A DNA stretch of 64,000 nucleotides from Streptosporangiaceae bacterium (lineage in GTDB: Bacteria > Actinomycetota > Actinomycetes > Streptosporangiales > Streptosporangiaceae). The position numbers and the translations under genes were made by a program. The stretch is from NCBI GenBank assembly GCA_025964695.1, contig JAOPYK010000173.1, forward strand, positions 52,264 through 116,263, written 5' to 3'. Under the pieces are notes generated by a model. The model was given only the letters and a program-made list of their open reading frames with translations. It ran no database searches and was not told where the DNA came from. Below are positions 33,323-42,178 of the stretch, in pieces; within the stretch, counting starts at the first letter, position 1; each line of letters begins with the position of its first letter.

Positions 33323-34708
33323 GTGCGACTCGAACCCCGCCACACACGCCGTCCAGCCGGCCTCTGGACCGCCCTCATCCTGCTGGCCGCCACGCTGGTC
33401 CCCACGACCGCCGCACACGCCGCCGAACCCCTGCTGGCGCCGAGCAAGTCGGCCCTGACCAGGGCGGGCGCGGCGAGTCCCGCCGCCATACCGGCCCCGC
33501 CTCCCGGCTTCAGCCTCACTTGGAGCGATGACTTCACCGGCGCAGCCGGCACCGGCCTGAACACCGGAACCTACAAGTACGACACGGGTCCGGGCAGCAG
33601 CTTCGGCACCGGCGAGATCGAGACGATGACCAACAGCACGGCCAACGTCTATCAGGACGGTGCCGGGCATCTGGTTCTCAGGGCACTTCATTCGGGCACT
33701 GACCCGCGCTCGGGGTGGACCTCCGGCCGGGTCGAGACGCAGAGCGCGACGTTCGGGGCGCCTGCAGGCGGCGTGGTGATGATGCAGGCGTCGATCCAGC
33801 AGCCGAACGTGACCACCGCGAACGGCGCGGGATACTGGCCGGCCTTCTGGATGCTCGGCTCGACTCTGCGTACCGGCACCCCCTGGCCCACCTCCGGTGA
33901 AGTCGACATCCTCGAGGACATCAACGGCCGGAGCTCGGTGTTCGGGACCCTGCACTGCGGCACCAACCCGGGTGGTCCCTGCAACGAATCCACCGGCCTC
34001 GGCAGCGGCGAGCGCGCGTGCACAGGCTGCCAGACCGGCTACCACACCTACGCGGTACAGATCGACCGGTCCGTCTCGCCCGAGCAGATCCGCTGGTACC
34101 TCGACGGCGCCAACTACTTCACGCTCTCGGCGAACCGGGTGGACGCCACCACCTGGGCGAACGCGGTCGATCACCCCTTCTTCATCATCTTCGACCTGGC
34201 GATGGGCGGCGGATTCCCCGACGCCTTCGGGGGCGGTCCCAACGCCGCAACCGTCTCCGGCGGACAGATGAACATCGACAACGTCGCCGTCTACAACAAA
34301 CCGCCGGGCGGTGCCGGCGGCGGGACGAACCTCTCCCAGGGCAAGCCGACGACCGCGTCCTCCATCGAGGCTGTCGGCACTCCCGCCGCGAGTGCGACCG
34401 ACGGCAACACCGGGACCCGGTGGTCCAGCGCGTTCAGTGACCCGCAGTGGCTCCGGGTGGACCTCGGCGCGGTGCACCCCATCAACCACATCCTGCTGAA
34501 CTGGGAAGCCGCCTACGGAAAGGCGTTCCAGCTCCAGACATCCAACGACGGCTCGGCCTGGACGACCATCTACTCGACGACCAACGGGGCCGGCGGCGTC
34601 CAGGACCTGTCCGTCTCCGGCTCCGGACGGTACGTGCGGATGAACGGGACCCAGCGGGCGACCCCGTACGGCTACTCGCTCTGGGAGTTCCAGGTCTACG
34701 GCTCGTGA
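33323..34708 (+). CDS. Secreted GH16 glycoside hydrolase (beta-1,3-glucanase type) with F5/8C carbohydrate-binding domain
   Basis: 461 aa from GTG 33323, six bases after AGGAG; ATG 33317 is too close to that site. The signal peptide ends near AHA (about residue 33). The GH16 domain (about 62-305) holds the catalytic motif EVDILE: Glu193 nucleophile, Asp195, Glu198 acid/base, with upstream GYWPAFWMLG. About 325-461 is a discoidin/F5/8C module (NLSQGKPTTASS...DLGAVHPINHILLNWE...YSLWEFQVYG) for glycan binding. It likely cleaves laminarin-type glucans outside the cell. Confidence 0.92.
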   Translation: MRLEPRHTRRPAGLWTALILLAATLVPTTAAHAAEPLLAPSKSALTRAGAASPAAIPAPPPGFSLTWSDDFTGAAGTGLNTGTYKYDTGPGSSFGTGEIETMTNSTANVYQDGAGHLVLRALHSGTDPRSGWTSGRVETQSATFGAPAGGVVMMQASIQQPNVTTANGAGYWPAFWMLGSTLRTGTPWPTSGEVDILEDINGRSSVFGTLHCGTNPGGPCNESTGLGSGERACTGCQTGYHTYAVQIDRSVSPEQIRWYLDGANYFTLSANRVDATTWANAVDHPFFIIFDLAMGGGFPDAFGGGPNAATVSGGQMNIDNVAVYNKPPGGAGGGTNLSQGKPTTASSIEAVGTPAASATDGNTGTRWSSAFSDPQWLRVDLGAVHPINHILLNWEAAYGKAFQLQTSNDGSAWTTIYSTTNGAGGVQDLSVSGSGRYVRMNGTQRATPYGYSLWEFQVYGS

Positions 34709-34856
34709 GCATGTGAGGGATGCGCGCAAGACCCTGTCGGCACCGAACGCCAGGTCATCCTGAGCGGCCGACGGGGTCTTCGCTCACCGGACGAATCGAT
34801 CGCGCCCGTGACCACCGCGCCGCTCCCGGGCGTCGTCGCCATGCGTGGATCTCGCG

Positions 34857-35441
34857 TCATGGCGCGGCGGCGGCGCGGTAGCGCAGGCCGTCCATCAGCA
34901 GGTCGAGCACGCGGCGTGCCTGGTCGCGTTGCGCCGGCTCGCCGGCGGCGAGGGATACGCCGCTCAGGCTCGTGAGCACGTCGCCCGGTTCGATGTCCGA
35001 CCGTACGGTCCCGGCGGCGGCGCCGGCGTGCAGCAGCGCCGTGATCGCGGCGATGAGCCGGTCGCGACTGTGTGCGTAGGGGTTCCCGCCGGACGCGATG
35101 ACCGCGCGCAGCGCGTCGGCCATGCCGCGCTTGGTCGTCATGTAGTCGACGAAGCGGTCCATCCAGGTGCGCGTGGCCTCGTCCGGCGCCATGGTCTCCA
35201 GGAGGTCCGCCGCGGCGTCGCACAGCCTGGCGAGCTCATTGCGGTACGTCGCCTCGATGAGCGCCTCCCGGGTGGGGAAGTGGCGGTACAGCGTGCCGAT
35301 GCCGACGCCCGCGTCCTTCGCGATCGCATCGAGCGTCACCTCCGGCCCGTCCCGCGAGAACGCGCGCACGGCGGCGGCGAGCAGCCGGTCGCGGTTGCGC
35401 TGTGCGTCGGCGCGCAGGGGCCGGGGGCCGGTGGCCGGCAC
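34857..35441 (-). CDS. TetR-family transcriptional regulator
   Basis: 194 aa from GTG 35441 with AGGAGGAG upstream. The N-terminal HTH (about 17-62) contains LLAAAVRAFSRDGPEVTLDAIAKDAGVGIGTLYRHFPTREALIEATY. The C-terminal ligand domain is of the TetR_C (SbtR-like) type. It is divergent from the SDR gene at 35625; two dyads sit in the gap. Confidence 0.93.
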   Translation of the reverse strand: MPATGPRPLRADAQRNRDRLLAAAVRAFSRDGPEVTLDAIAKDAGVGIGTLYRHFPTREALIEATYRNELARLCDAAADLLETMAPDEATRTWMDRFVDYMTTKRGMADALRAVIASGGNPYAHSRDRLIAAITALLHAGAAAGTVRSDIEPGDVLTSLSGVSLAAGEPAQRDQARRVLDLLMDGLRYRAAAAP

Positions 35442-35517
35442 GGCTCCTCCTTGTCGGTCGGTCTTGTCGGTCGGTTCGGATGGCGTGGCTCACTATCCGG
35501 CTTCGGGGTGCGATTTG

Positions 35518-35541
35518 CTAAGCGGAGGAAACTCCGCTTAG
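35518..35541. promoter_or_regulatory. Predicted TetR operator 1
   Basis: Perfect 10-bp arms (CTAAGCGGAG and complement) around a 4-bp GAAA centre, between the divergent TetR (start 35441) and SDR (start 35625) genes. Size and symmetry fit a TetR dimer-of-dimers site controlling both. Confidence 0.8.
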
Positions 35542-35553
35542 TCTCGTCGTAGT

Positions 35554-35565
35554 GGAGGATCCTCC
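35554..35565. promoter_or_regulatory. Predicted TetR operator 2
   Basis: Perfect 12-bp palindrome GGAGGATCCTCC, 12 bp after operator 1 and followed by GTTTCGG. It shares the GGAG/CTCC inner halves with operator 1, suggesting a second, weaker site for the same regulator nearer the SDR gene. Confidence 0.55.
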
Positions 35566-35624
35566 GTTTCGGATTGTAGCGGTCGGCCTCCCGGTCCGCA
35601 TCATCGAGCGAGACAGGAAAGATC

Positions 35625-36569
35625 ATGGCTGCTACCCCACCCATCACCACGCCGTTCACCGCCGAGTCCACCGCCGCCGAGGTCGTGGACGGTATCGACC
35701 TCACCGGCCGCCGGGTCATCGTGACCGGCGGGGCTTCCGGCATCGGCATCGAGACCGCCCGGGCGCTGGCCGGCGCCGGCGCGGAGGTGACCCTGGCCGT
35801 CCGCAACCTCGAGGCGGGCGCGCACACCGCCGAGGACATCGTCGCGACCACCGGCAACAAGCAGGTCCTCGTCGCGCCGCTGGACCTCGCCGACCAGGCG
35901 TCCGTCGCGTCGTTCGTCGCCGGGTGGGACGGCCCGCTGCACATTCTCGTCAACAACGCCGGCGTGATGGCCTCACCCGAGATGCGTACGCCGGAGGGCT
36001 GGGAGATGCAGTTCGCCACCAACCACCTCGGCCACTTCGCGCTCGCCACGGGACTGCACGGGGCGCTGGCGGCGGCCGGCGGAGCCCGCGTCGTGTCGGT
36101 GAGTTCAAGCGCGCACCTGCGCTCGCCGGTCGTCTTCGAGGACATCCACTTCGGGCAGCGAGCGTACGAGCCGTGGGCCGCGTACGGGCAGTCCAAGACG
36201 GCCAACGTCCTGTTCGCGGTCGAGGCGACGAAGCGCTGGGCCGGCGAGGGCATCACCGTCAATGCGCTGATGCCCGGCGGGATCCGGACCAAGCTGCAGC
36301 GGTACGTCACCGATGAGGACCTCGCCCGGCTGCGCGCCCAGAGCGGCGGCGGCGGCCCGGCATGGAAGACACCCGAGCAGGGCGCCGCCACGTCCGCGCT
36401 GGTCGCGACCTCACCTGCGCTCGAGGGCATCGGCGGCCGGTACTTCGAGGACTGCAACGAGGCAGCGCTGAACGAGCCCGGTTCACGCCGGGGCGTCGCG
36501 GCGTACGCGCTCGACCCCGAAGCGGCCGCGCGGCTCTGGCACGTCTCCGTCGAGACGCTGGCCTCGTAA
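35625..36569 (+). CDS. Short-chain dehydrogenase/reductase
   Basis: 314 aa from ATG 35625. The Rossmann motif TGGASGIG (about 34-41), NNAGVM (about 109-114), a catalytic Ser in VSVSSSAH and the YGQSK tetrad element are all present, so it should be active. Length and sequence are close to the WWOX/retinol-dehydrogenase-like branch of actinomycete SDRs. Regulated by the divergent TetR. Substrate unknown. Confidence 0.92.
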   Translation: MAATPPITTPFTAESTAAEVVDGIDLTGRRVIVTGGASGIGIETARALAGAGAEVTLAVRNLEAGAHTAEDIVATTGNKQVLVAPLDLADQASVASFVAGWDGPLHILVNNAGVMASPEMRTPEGWEMQFATNHLGHFALATGLHGALAAAGGARVVSVSSSAHLRSPVVFEDIHFGQRAYEPWAAYGQSKTANVLFAVEATKRWAGEGITVNALMPGGIRTKLQRYVTDEDLARLRAQSGGGGPAWKTPEQGAATSALVATSPALEGIGGRYFEDCNEAALNEPGSRRGVAAYALDPEAAARLWHVSVETLAS

Positions 36570-36605
36570 CCGGCCCCGCCAGAGGTACCCGAAGGATCAC
36601 CGGCC

Positions 36606-36928
36606 GTGTGGCTGGAGCGCGCCGGGCCGGCCGGCGCCACGGACGCGATGATCCTCGAGCGGCTCGCGGCAGCCGTACGCGTCGTGCTGGACCGGACCAG
36701 GGGCCGGGCTTCGGCCAATCATCCCTTCCCGGCCCCGCCTCGGTCGAGGAGGTACTGGACGCCTCCGTTCCGGAGGAGGCCCGCCTGCACGCGGCCCGCC
36801 GCCTCGGTCTGGACGCCGCCGTGCCGGCCCGCGCGGTCGCGCTGCCGGGTGGCCGAGACCTGCCCGGTGAACACGCGAAAGTCCCGCGCCGTCACGGTCC
36901 CGCCGAGCAAGGCGCTGACCTGGTGTAA
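36606..36928 (+). pseudogene. Frameshifted fragment of a PucR-like regulator
   Basis: Frame 1 from GTG 36606 reads ATDAMILERLAAAVRVVLDRTRGRA. After about 36710 the likeness continues in another frame as VEEVLDASVPEEARLHAARRLGLDAAVPARAVALPGGR. Together they match the segment of PucR/CdaR-type regulators before the GGDEF-like and HTH parts, which are missing. A frameshift or sequencing error around 36700-36720 plus truncation explains this. Confidence 0.45.
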
Positions 36929-37053
36929 GAGGGCGCCGAGCGGGCAGGACAGGCATTTGCGGGGAGAGCGCGCCCTGGTTCCCGGCAGCGAGCACAGCCG
37001 AGATCGGGGCGAAGGGGCCGGCAGCCGCACAGCGTGCACGAGATGGGGGAAAG

Positions 37054-37425
37054 ATGATGACGGAAGGCCCGGACACGGGGCTCGTGGTGCATGTGGGTTC
37101 GCTGGACATCGACGTCCCGCGCTCGGCGGGTTTCTACGGTGGTGTGGCCCTCGCGGTCGCCGTCGGTCTCATCGATCCTCCGCTGGGCCTGTTCATCGCG
37201 GCGGTGCCGCTGCTGAAGATGCTCACCAGCTCTCGCTTCCCGACGCCGGTCCGGTTCGTCGGGCAGTTCCTGGAGGGCAGCGCGAAGCCCGTCGGAGGGG
37301 ACGCGGAAGGCACCGTCCGGCTCCAGGGGCCCGGGAAGGCCAACGGAAAGGCCAACGGGAAGGCCAAAGCCCGGCCGGCCAGAGCCCACGAGAAGCGGCC
37401 ACGCCCCTCCCGGTCGGCGCATTAG
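37054..37425 (+). CDS. Small membrane protein with Lys/Gly/Ala repeat tail
   Basis: 123 aa from ATG 37054 with GGGGGAAAG upstream. One or two hydrophobic segments (FYGGVALAVAVGLI; GLFIAAVPLLKML, about 28-56) are followed by a basic tail containing GKANGKANGKAKA. Similar short anchored proteins with basic tails are common in actinomycetes; no function is assigned. It stands alone between the PucR relic and pirin. Confidence 0.7.
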   Translation: MMTEGPDTGLVVHVGSLDIDVPRSAGFYGGVALAVAVGLIDPPLGLFIAAVPLLKMLTSSRFPTPVRFVGQFLEGSAKPVGGDAEGTVRLQGPGKANGKANGKAKARPARAHEKRPRPSRSAH

Positions 37426-37593
37426 CCGATCCGGCCTGCCACGGGCTACGCCCGGCCAGCACGGCCGCGGCGATGCTCGGCGCGCCGTGAATCGGTACGG
37501 GCCGGGGACGGCGGCTCTGGAGCGGGGGGATCGCACCTTCACATCCTCGTACAGTGAGGGGTGACCGGTCCGTGCCCTCCGGAGGAAGACAGC

Positions 37594-38562
37594 ATGAGCG
37601 ATCTGGACCTGAGGCCCGACCCGGCCGTGTGCGGTGGCCGAGAGGGCGTCCCCGGCGGGCCCGTGCGCGAACTGCTGACCGGGCGGCAGGTGCCGCTCGG
37701 CGAGAGCACCCAGGTACGCCGCCTGCTGCCGAACCTGGGACGGCGGATGATCGGCGCCTGGTGCTTCATCGACCACTACGGCCCTGATGACATCGTCGCG
37801 GGGCCGGGCATGCGGGTGCCGCCGCATCCGCACACGGGGCTGCAGACGGTGAGCTGGCTGCACGACGGCGAGGTGCTGCACCGCGACAGCTTGGGCAGCC
37901 TGCAGGCGGTACGGCCCCGGGAGCTGGGGCTCATGACCTCAGGGCGGGCGATCGCGCACTCTGAGGAGTCGCCCGCGGACCATCCGGCGATCCTGCACGG
38001 AGCGCAGCTGTGGGTGGCGCTCCCCGAGGAGCACCGCCACGTCGCCCCGGCCTTCGAGCACCACGCGGAGCTGCCCGTGGTCGCCGCCCCGGGCCTGCGG
38101 GCGACCGTGCTCATGGGCGAACTGGACGGGGCGGCCTCGCCCGGCACGGTGTACTCGCCGCTGATGGGCGCCGACCTGGCGCTGGCCGAGGGGCCCGAGG
38201 TCCGGTTACCGCTCGAGCCGGACTTCGAGCACGCGGTGCTGGCCATGTCGGGCGCCGTGGACGTCGACGGGGTGCGCGTGGTGCCGGGCTCGCTGCTCTA
38301 CCTCGGCTGCGGCCGCTCCGAGCTGCGGCTGCGGGCCGGGACGGCAGCCGGCCTGATGCTGCTGGGCGGTGAGCCGTTCGCGGAGAAGCTCGTGATGTGG
38401 TGGAACTTCGTCGGCCGCACCGGCGAGGAGATCGCGGAGTTCCGCGCCGCCTGGAACGACGGCGACGAGCGGTTCGGCACCGTCCACGGCTACGACGGCC
38501 CCCGGCTGGCCGCCCCCGTCCTGCCCGCCACTCCCCTCCTGCCCCGCGGCCGTACCCGCTGA
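37594..38562 (+). CDS. Pirin family protein
   Basis: 322 aa from ATG 37594, preceded by GGAGGAAGA. The N-terminal cupin contains the metal ligands of pirins: HPHTGLQTVSWLHDGEVLHRDSLG (about 79-102) and the later SEESP motif (HSEESPADHP). A second cupin follows (VDVDGVRVVPGSLLYLGCG) and a C-terminal LVMWWNFVGRTGEEI typical of pirins. Pirins act as quercetinases or redox-linked iron proteins; the role here is open. Confidence 0.9.
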   Translation: MSDLDLRPDPAVCGGREGVPGGPVRELLTGRQVPLGESTQVRRLLPNLGRRMIGAWCFIDHYGPDDIVAGPGMRVPPHPHTGLQTVSWLHDGEVLHRDSLGSLQAVRPRELGLMTSGRAIAHSEESPADHPAILHGAQLWVALPEEHRHVAPAFEHHAELPVVAAPGLRATVLMGELDGAASPGTVYSPLMGADLALAEGPEVRLPLEPDFEHAVLAMSGAVDVDGVRVVPGSLLYLGCGRSELRLRAGTAAGLMLLGGEPFAEKLVMWWNFVGRTGEEIAEFRAAWNDGDERFGTVHGYDGPRLAAPVLPATPLLPRGRTR

Positions 38563-38580
38563 GCTGAGGCGTTCCTCGCG

Positions 38581-38604
38581 GCGGTCACCCGGCATGGTGA
38601 CCGC
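38581..38604. terminator. Bidirectional terminator
   Basis: Perfect 9-bp stem GCGGTCACC / GGTGACCGC with a 6-base loop, between the convergent pirin (end 38562) and TPR (end 38621) genes. Confidence 0.75.
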
Positions 38605-38620
38605 ACCGAACACCGTCCGA

Positions 38621-38971
38621 TCAGGCCTCGGCGAGGTCCGCCGAGACGTCGATCCCTTCCGTCAACTCCGCGCCCATCGCATGGGCGAGCTTGCGGTAAC
38701 GCCGGGCCTCACCGGCTCGGTTCCGGCGCTCCAGGGTGCGGGCCAGTGCCTCGTACGCCCAGCCGTTCGCCGGGTCCATCTCGATCAGCCGTACGAAGGT
38801 CGCCTCGGCGCGGCCAAGCTGCGCGCTGTGGAAATAGGCCCGGCCGAGCAGCTCGACGGCCGCGCGGTTGGCCGGCTCCCGCTCGACGATCGGAGCCAGG
38901 ATGCGTCCAGCCTGCGCATAGTCCTTGAAGTCGAAGAACATGCTCGCGCGCTGAAATTCGCTGTAGGTCAT
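38621..38971 (-). CDS. Tetratricopeptide-repeat protein
   Basis: 116 aa from ATG 38971 with AAAGGAG upstream. It has two to three TPR units: YAQAGRILAPIVEREPANRAAVELLGRAYFHSAQLGRAEATFVRLIEMDPANGWAYEALARTLERRNRAGEA spans about residues 18-90. It is a small soluble scaffold typical of actinomycetes. Partner unknown; it is monocistronic. Confidence 0.85.
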   Translation of the reverse strand: MTYSEFQRASMFFDFKDYAQAGRILAPIVEREPANRAAVELLGRAYFHSAQLGRAEATFVRLIEMDPANGWAYEALARTLERRNRAGEARRYRKLAHAMGAELTEGIDVSADLAEA

Positions 38972-39233
38972 GGGGTCGGCTCCTTTCCGGGGCCTTGCGC
39001 GAAGACTCGCTTCACGGTCCCCTGTAACCCGGCCGGGGCACCGGTTGTTCCCCGGGCCGCCAGGGGCCGGTGAGCGGCCTCGCCCCCGCGTCCCGGGCGG
39101 TCCGGACGGACCGCGCAGGGGCGGAAGATCCATCATGAAGTACATGCGAGGTGGCGTCCAAGCACCCCGTCGCCAGGTTCGGGACGACCGAGGTACGGCC
39201 GTTCTGGCAGGAGTGACGGACTCGGCCGGCGGT

Positions 39234-40016
39234 TCAGGGAAGCGTGACGAAGCCGCCCAGGAAATGCCGCGCCGAGGGGCTGTCCAGGCGGTAGTCGAAG
39301 TTGGTCGCCTTGCAGGCGTCGTCGTCTCCGCTGATGGTCGTTGCAACGAGCAGATCATCCGATCCGGTCCCTTCCAGGAAGTTGGGGCCTCCGGAGTCGC
39401 CGTAGCAGGTTCCGCCGTCGCCACGGGAGCGGTTCAGTGACAGCTGGAGCCATGATCGGGTGAGGGCGTTGAAGGAGATCGACGTGCGGTTACGGGTGTC
39501 GCTGTAGGTGAACTTTCCGCCGTGCGGCCCCTTGATCGGGGCCAGCGAGCCGTAGCCCACAGGGGTGAATCGCGCCGTCTTCAGGCTGCCGTCGGCCTTG
39601 AGGCGGTCCAGCATGTCCGCGGCGGGGAGCCTGGCGGGCTTGATGCCCGGGATCGCGGTGCTGAACACGACGACTGCGATGTCATAGAGGTCGGACTTGC
39701 TGGCCTTGTATCGCGAGTCGGCCACGTAGCGGCCCTGGTAGACAGGTGCCCCGGACTGGTAGTGGCTGGAGAACGAGACCCGGGCGGTCTTCTGCTTCGC
39801 CTGCCCGCAGTGCGCGGCGGTGAGGAAGACGGTCGGCGAGATGAGCGTGCCGGTGCAGTACGACCAGGTGCCGTCGGGATAGGGCTTGGCGGCGATGAGA
39901 GCCCCCACCTCCGGGTGGGCGGTTCCGTCGGGGGACCCGTTGGTGATGGCCCATGCAGGAGAGGCGATCCCTGCCATCAGAACAGCAAGAATTACGACAA
40001 AGGGGACAAAACGCAT
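39234..40016 (-). CDS. Secreted S1-family serine protease
   Basis: 260 aa from ATG 40016. Signal peptide MRFVPFVVILAVLMAGIASPAWA. The catalytic triad is visible: His69 (LTAAHC), Asp112 (LYDIAVV) and Ser208 (GDSGGP). The residue six before Ser208, which sets S1 specificity, is Gly rather than Asp, so trypsin-like cleavage after Arg/Lys is not expected. There is no long propeptide. Monocistronic. Confidence 0.9.
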   Translation of the reverse strand: MRFVPFVVILAVLMAGIASPAWAITNGSPDGTAHPEVGALIAAKPYPDGTWSYCTGTLISPTVFLTAAHCGQAKQKTARVSFSSHYQSGAPVYQGRYVADSRYKASKSDLYDIAVVVFSTAIPGIKPARLPAADMLDRLKADGSLKTARFTPVGYGSLAPIKGPHGGKFTYSDTRNRTSISFNALTRSWLQLSLNRSRGDGGTCYGDSGGPNFLEGTGSDDLLVATTISGDDDACKATNFDYRLDSPSARHFLGGFVTLP

Positions 40017-40153
40017 GCCAGCACTTTAGCCGCCCATGACACTATTTGAAAAAGATCGCAAAAGATCTACCCGGGCGCTGACCAGGCAAGACAAGCAACC
40101 GCACCCCCACGTCCCGGGCGGAACGGCACCATCGGCGGCACCCAGACCACGCC

Positions 40154-40182
40154 TTGACCACAACCGAACATGGTTCTAGTGT
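40154..40182 (+). promoter_or_regulatory. Promoter with embedded operator upstream of the acyl-CoA ligase
   Basis: TTGACC (40154-40159) and TAGTGT (40177-40182) are separated by the ideal 17 bp. The spacer ends in a dyad GAAC-ATG-GTTC (40166-40176), nested with AACC/GGTT. A repressor bound there would block polymerase. The dyad resembles TetR-family lipid-regulator sites such as KstR (AACnnGTT) but has a three-base centre. About 94 nt of 5' UTR follows. Confidence 0.6.
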
Positions 40183-40275
40183 CCGTGGAGATCGGGCAGG
40201 TAAGTCCTGCGACGACGGCTGCCATGCCGGGCCCCCGCCGCCCGGCGGCACTCCGGCCGAGGAGGTCTGCTGCTC

Positions 40276-41820
40276 ATGCATCTGGGATCCGTGGCCGCCG
40301 AGCACCCTGACAGGCCAGCGGTGATCATGGCCGGTTCGGGGAGGTCCGTCAGCTACGCCGAGCTGGACGCCGCCGCCAACCGGCTCGCGCACGTGCTGTT
40401 CGATGCCGGACTCCGGCCGGGTGACCACATCGCGTTCATGCTGGAGAACCGGTGGGAGTTCCTGGCCATCGCATGGGCGGCCCAGCGGTCCGGGCTCTAC
40501 TACACGCCGGTCGGCTCCCGGCTCCAGGCCGACGAGCTCGCCTACATCGTCGACAACTGCGAGGCCCGGGTCTTCATCGCCTCGGCCGCGGTCGCCGACG
40601 TCGCGGCGAAGATCACGGCCGACACCCCGCGGGTCGGCCTGCGGCTGATGCTGGACGGCACGGCGGACGGCTTCACCTCCTACCAGGACAGGACTTCTGC
40701 CGCGCCTGCCACGCCTCTCCCCGATGAGGTGGAGGGCATGGACATGCTGTACTCATCCGGCACCACGGGGCGCCCCAAGGGCGTGAAGCCGGCACTGCCG
40801 CTGGCGCCGATGGGCACGTCGAACCCACTCACCCAGCTGATCGCGCTGTTGTTCCCGCCCGACGGCACCTCGGTCTACCTCTCCCCGGCACCGCTGTACC
40901 ACGCCGCTCCCCTGCGCTACTGCATGAGCTTCCTGCGGTTCGGCGCGACCATCGTCATCATGGAACGGTTCGATCCCGAGCAGGCCCTCCAGGCGATCGA
41001 AACCCACCGGGTGACCCACAGCCAGTGGGTACCCACCATGTTCATCCGGATGCTCAAGCTCCCCGCCGAGATCCGCGAGCGGTACGACCTGTCCAGCCTG
41101 CGGTACGCCGTCCACGCCGCCGCCCCCTGCCCCATCCCGGTCAAGGAGCAGATGATCGAGTGGTGGGGGCCCGTGCTGCACGAGTACTACGCCGGAACGG
41201 AGGGCAACTGCTTCGTCTACACCGGCTCCGCCGACTGGCTGGCGCACAAGGGCACCGTGGGGCGCCCGCTCCTGGGCGTCGTCCACGTGTGCGACGAGGG
41301 CGGATCCGAGCTGCCCGCCGGCGACGTGGGCACGCTGTACTTCTCCGACGGCCCGACCTTCGAATATCACGGCGACGCGGCCAAGACCGCCTCCTCGCGC
41401 GACCCGAAGGGCAGGGGCTGGACGACTCTGGGGGACGTCGGCTACGTCGACGCCGATGGCTTCCTGTTCCTCACCGACCGCCTGTCGCACATGATCATCA
41501 GCGGTGGGGTGAACATCTACCCTCAGGAGGCCGAGAACATCCTGGCCGTCCATCCCAAGGTCGTCGACGTGGCGGTCATCGGGGTGCCGGATCCGGAGAT
41601 GGGCGAGCAGGTCAAGGCCGTGGTACAGCCTGCAGGCGAGGCAGGGCCGCCGCTGGAGCGGGAACTGATCGCGTACTGCCGGGAGCACCTCGCCCACTAC
41701 AAGTGCCCGAAGTCGATCGACTTCCGGGACGAACTCCCCCGCCAGCCCACCGGCAAGCTGCTCAAGCGGGTGCTCCGTGACGAGTACGCCGCGGCGGCAC
41801 GGCAGGAGGCCTCCCGGTAG
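40276..41820 (+). CDS. Acyl-CoA synthetase (AMP-forming, FadD type)
   Basis: 514 aa from ATG 40276. The P-loop-like YSSGTTGRPKG (159-169), the EYYAGTEG adenylate motif, TLGDVGYVDADGFLFLTDR and the C-terminal catalytic Lys in PTGKLLKR are all present. Sequence style is that of actinomycete FadD-like ligases (bile-acid or fatty-acyl-CoA ligase branch). It activates a carboxylic acid to its CoA thioester. It is monocistronic, bounded by a terminator at 41828. Confidence 0.9.
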   Translation: MHLGSVAAEHPDRPAVIMAGSGRSVSYAELDAAANRLAHVLFDAGLRPGDHIAFMLENRWEFLAIAWAAQRSGLYYTPVGSRLQADELAYIVDNCEARVFIASAAVADVAAKITADTPRVGLRLMLDGTADGFTSYQDRTSAAPATPLPDEVEGMDMLYSSGTTGRPKGVKPALPLAPMGTSNPLTQLIALLFPPDGTSVYLSPAPLYHAAPLRYCMSFLRFGATIVIMERFDPEQALQAIETHRVTHSQWVPTMFIRMLKLPAEIRERYDLSSLRYAVHAAAPCPIPVKEQMIEWWGPVLHEYYAGTEGNCFVYTGSADWLAHKGTVGRPLLGVVHVCDEGGSELPAGDVGTLYFSDGPTFEYHGDAAKTASSRDPKGRGWTTLGDVGYVDADGFLFLTDRLSHMIISGGVNIYPQEAENILAVHPKVVDVAVIGVPDPEMGEQVKAVVQPAGEAGPPLERELIAYCREHLAHYKCPKSIDFRDELPRQPTGKLLKRVLRDEYAAAARQEASR

Positions 41821-41827
41821 CAGCATG

Positions 41828-41862
41828 GCAACGGTCCCGTACCTCCGCACGGGAACCGTTGC
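41828..41862. terminator. Bidirectional terminator
   Basis: Inverted repeat with arms GCAACGGT-CCCGT and ACGGGA-ACCGTTGC (13 bp with one bulge, 8-base loop) between the convergent acyl-CoA ligase and DUF2795 genes. Confidence 0.75.
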
Positions 41863-41874
41863 GATCGCTGCGGG

Positions 41875-42066
41875 TCAGGACTTGGCTACGGCCTGGCTGA
41901 CCTCGTTGGGCCCGTCGTATCGGCGGTCGGGGATGCTCTGCAGCGCCTGCAGCGCATCCCGGTCGGCACTCTTCTGCTTGGCGTGCTCGACGAGCTGGTC
42001 CTTGCTGGCGGGGTAGTCCACCCCGGACAGGTACTTCTGGACCTTGACGAATTCGGCCTGAGCCAT
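41875..42066 (-). CDS. DUF2795 small protein
   Basis: 63 aa from ATG 42066. The sequence MAQAEFVKVQKYLSGVDYPASKDQLVEHAKQ...ALQSIPDRRYDGPNEVSQAVAK matches DUF2795, a small helical family frequent in actinomycetes and cyanobacteria with no known function. It lies 112 bp downstream of the SPW gene on the same strand and may be co-transcribed. Confidence 0.85.
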   Translation of the reverse strand: MAQAEFVKVQKYLSGVDYPASKDQLVEHAKQKSADRDALQALQSIPDRRYDGPNEVSQAVAKS

Positions 42067-42178
42067 GGTGCCCCTCCTCTCGCTGAACTTCGGAACTCTC
42101 CTTTTGTCCCCTACCCCCGCCGCACGACGAACGACGTCGAGCCGGGATAGATCTCCTCAGGCAGTCCTCGGCCGGTGC

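Noticed and set aside
36892..37881. A 329-codon minus frame opposite the 37054 and pirin genes
   Set aside because: It is antisense to genes with good starts and clear motifs, and has no domain.
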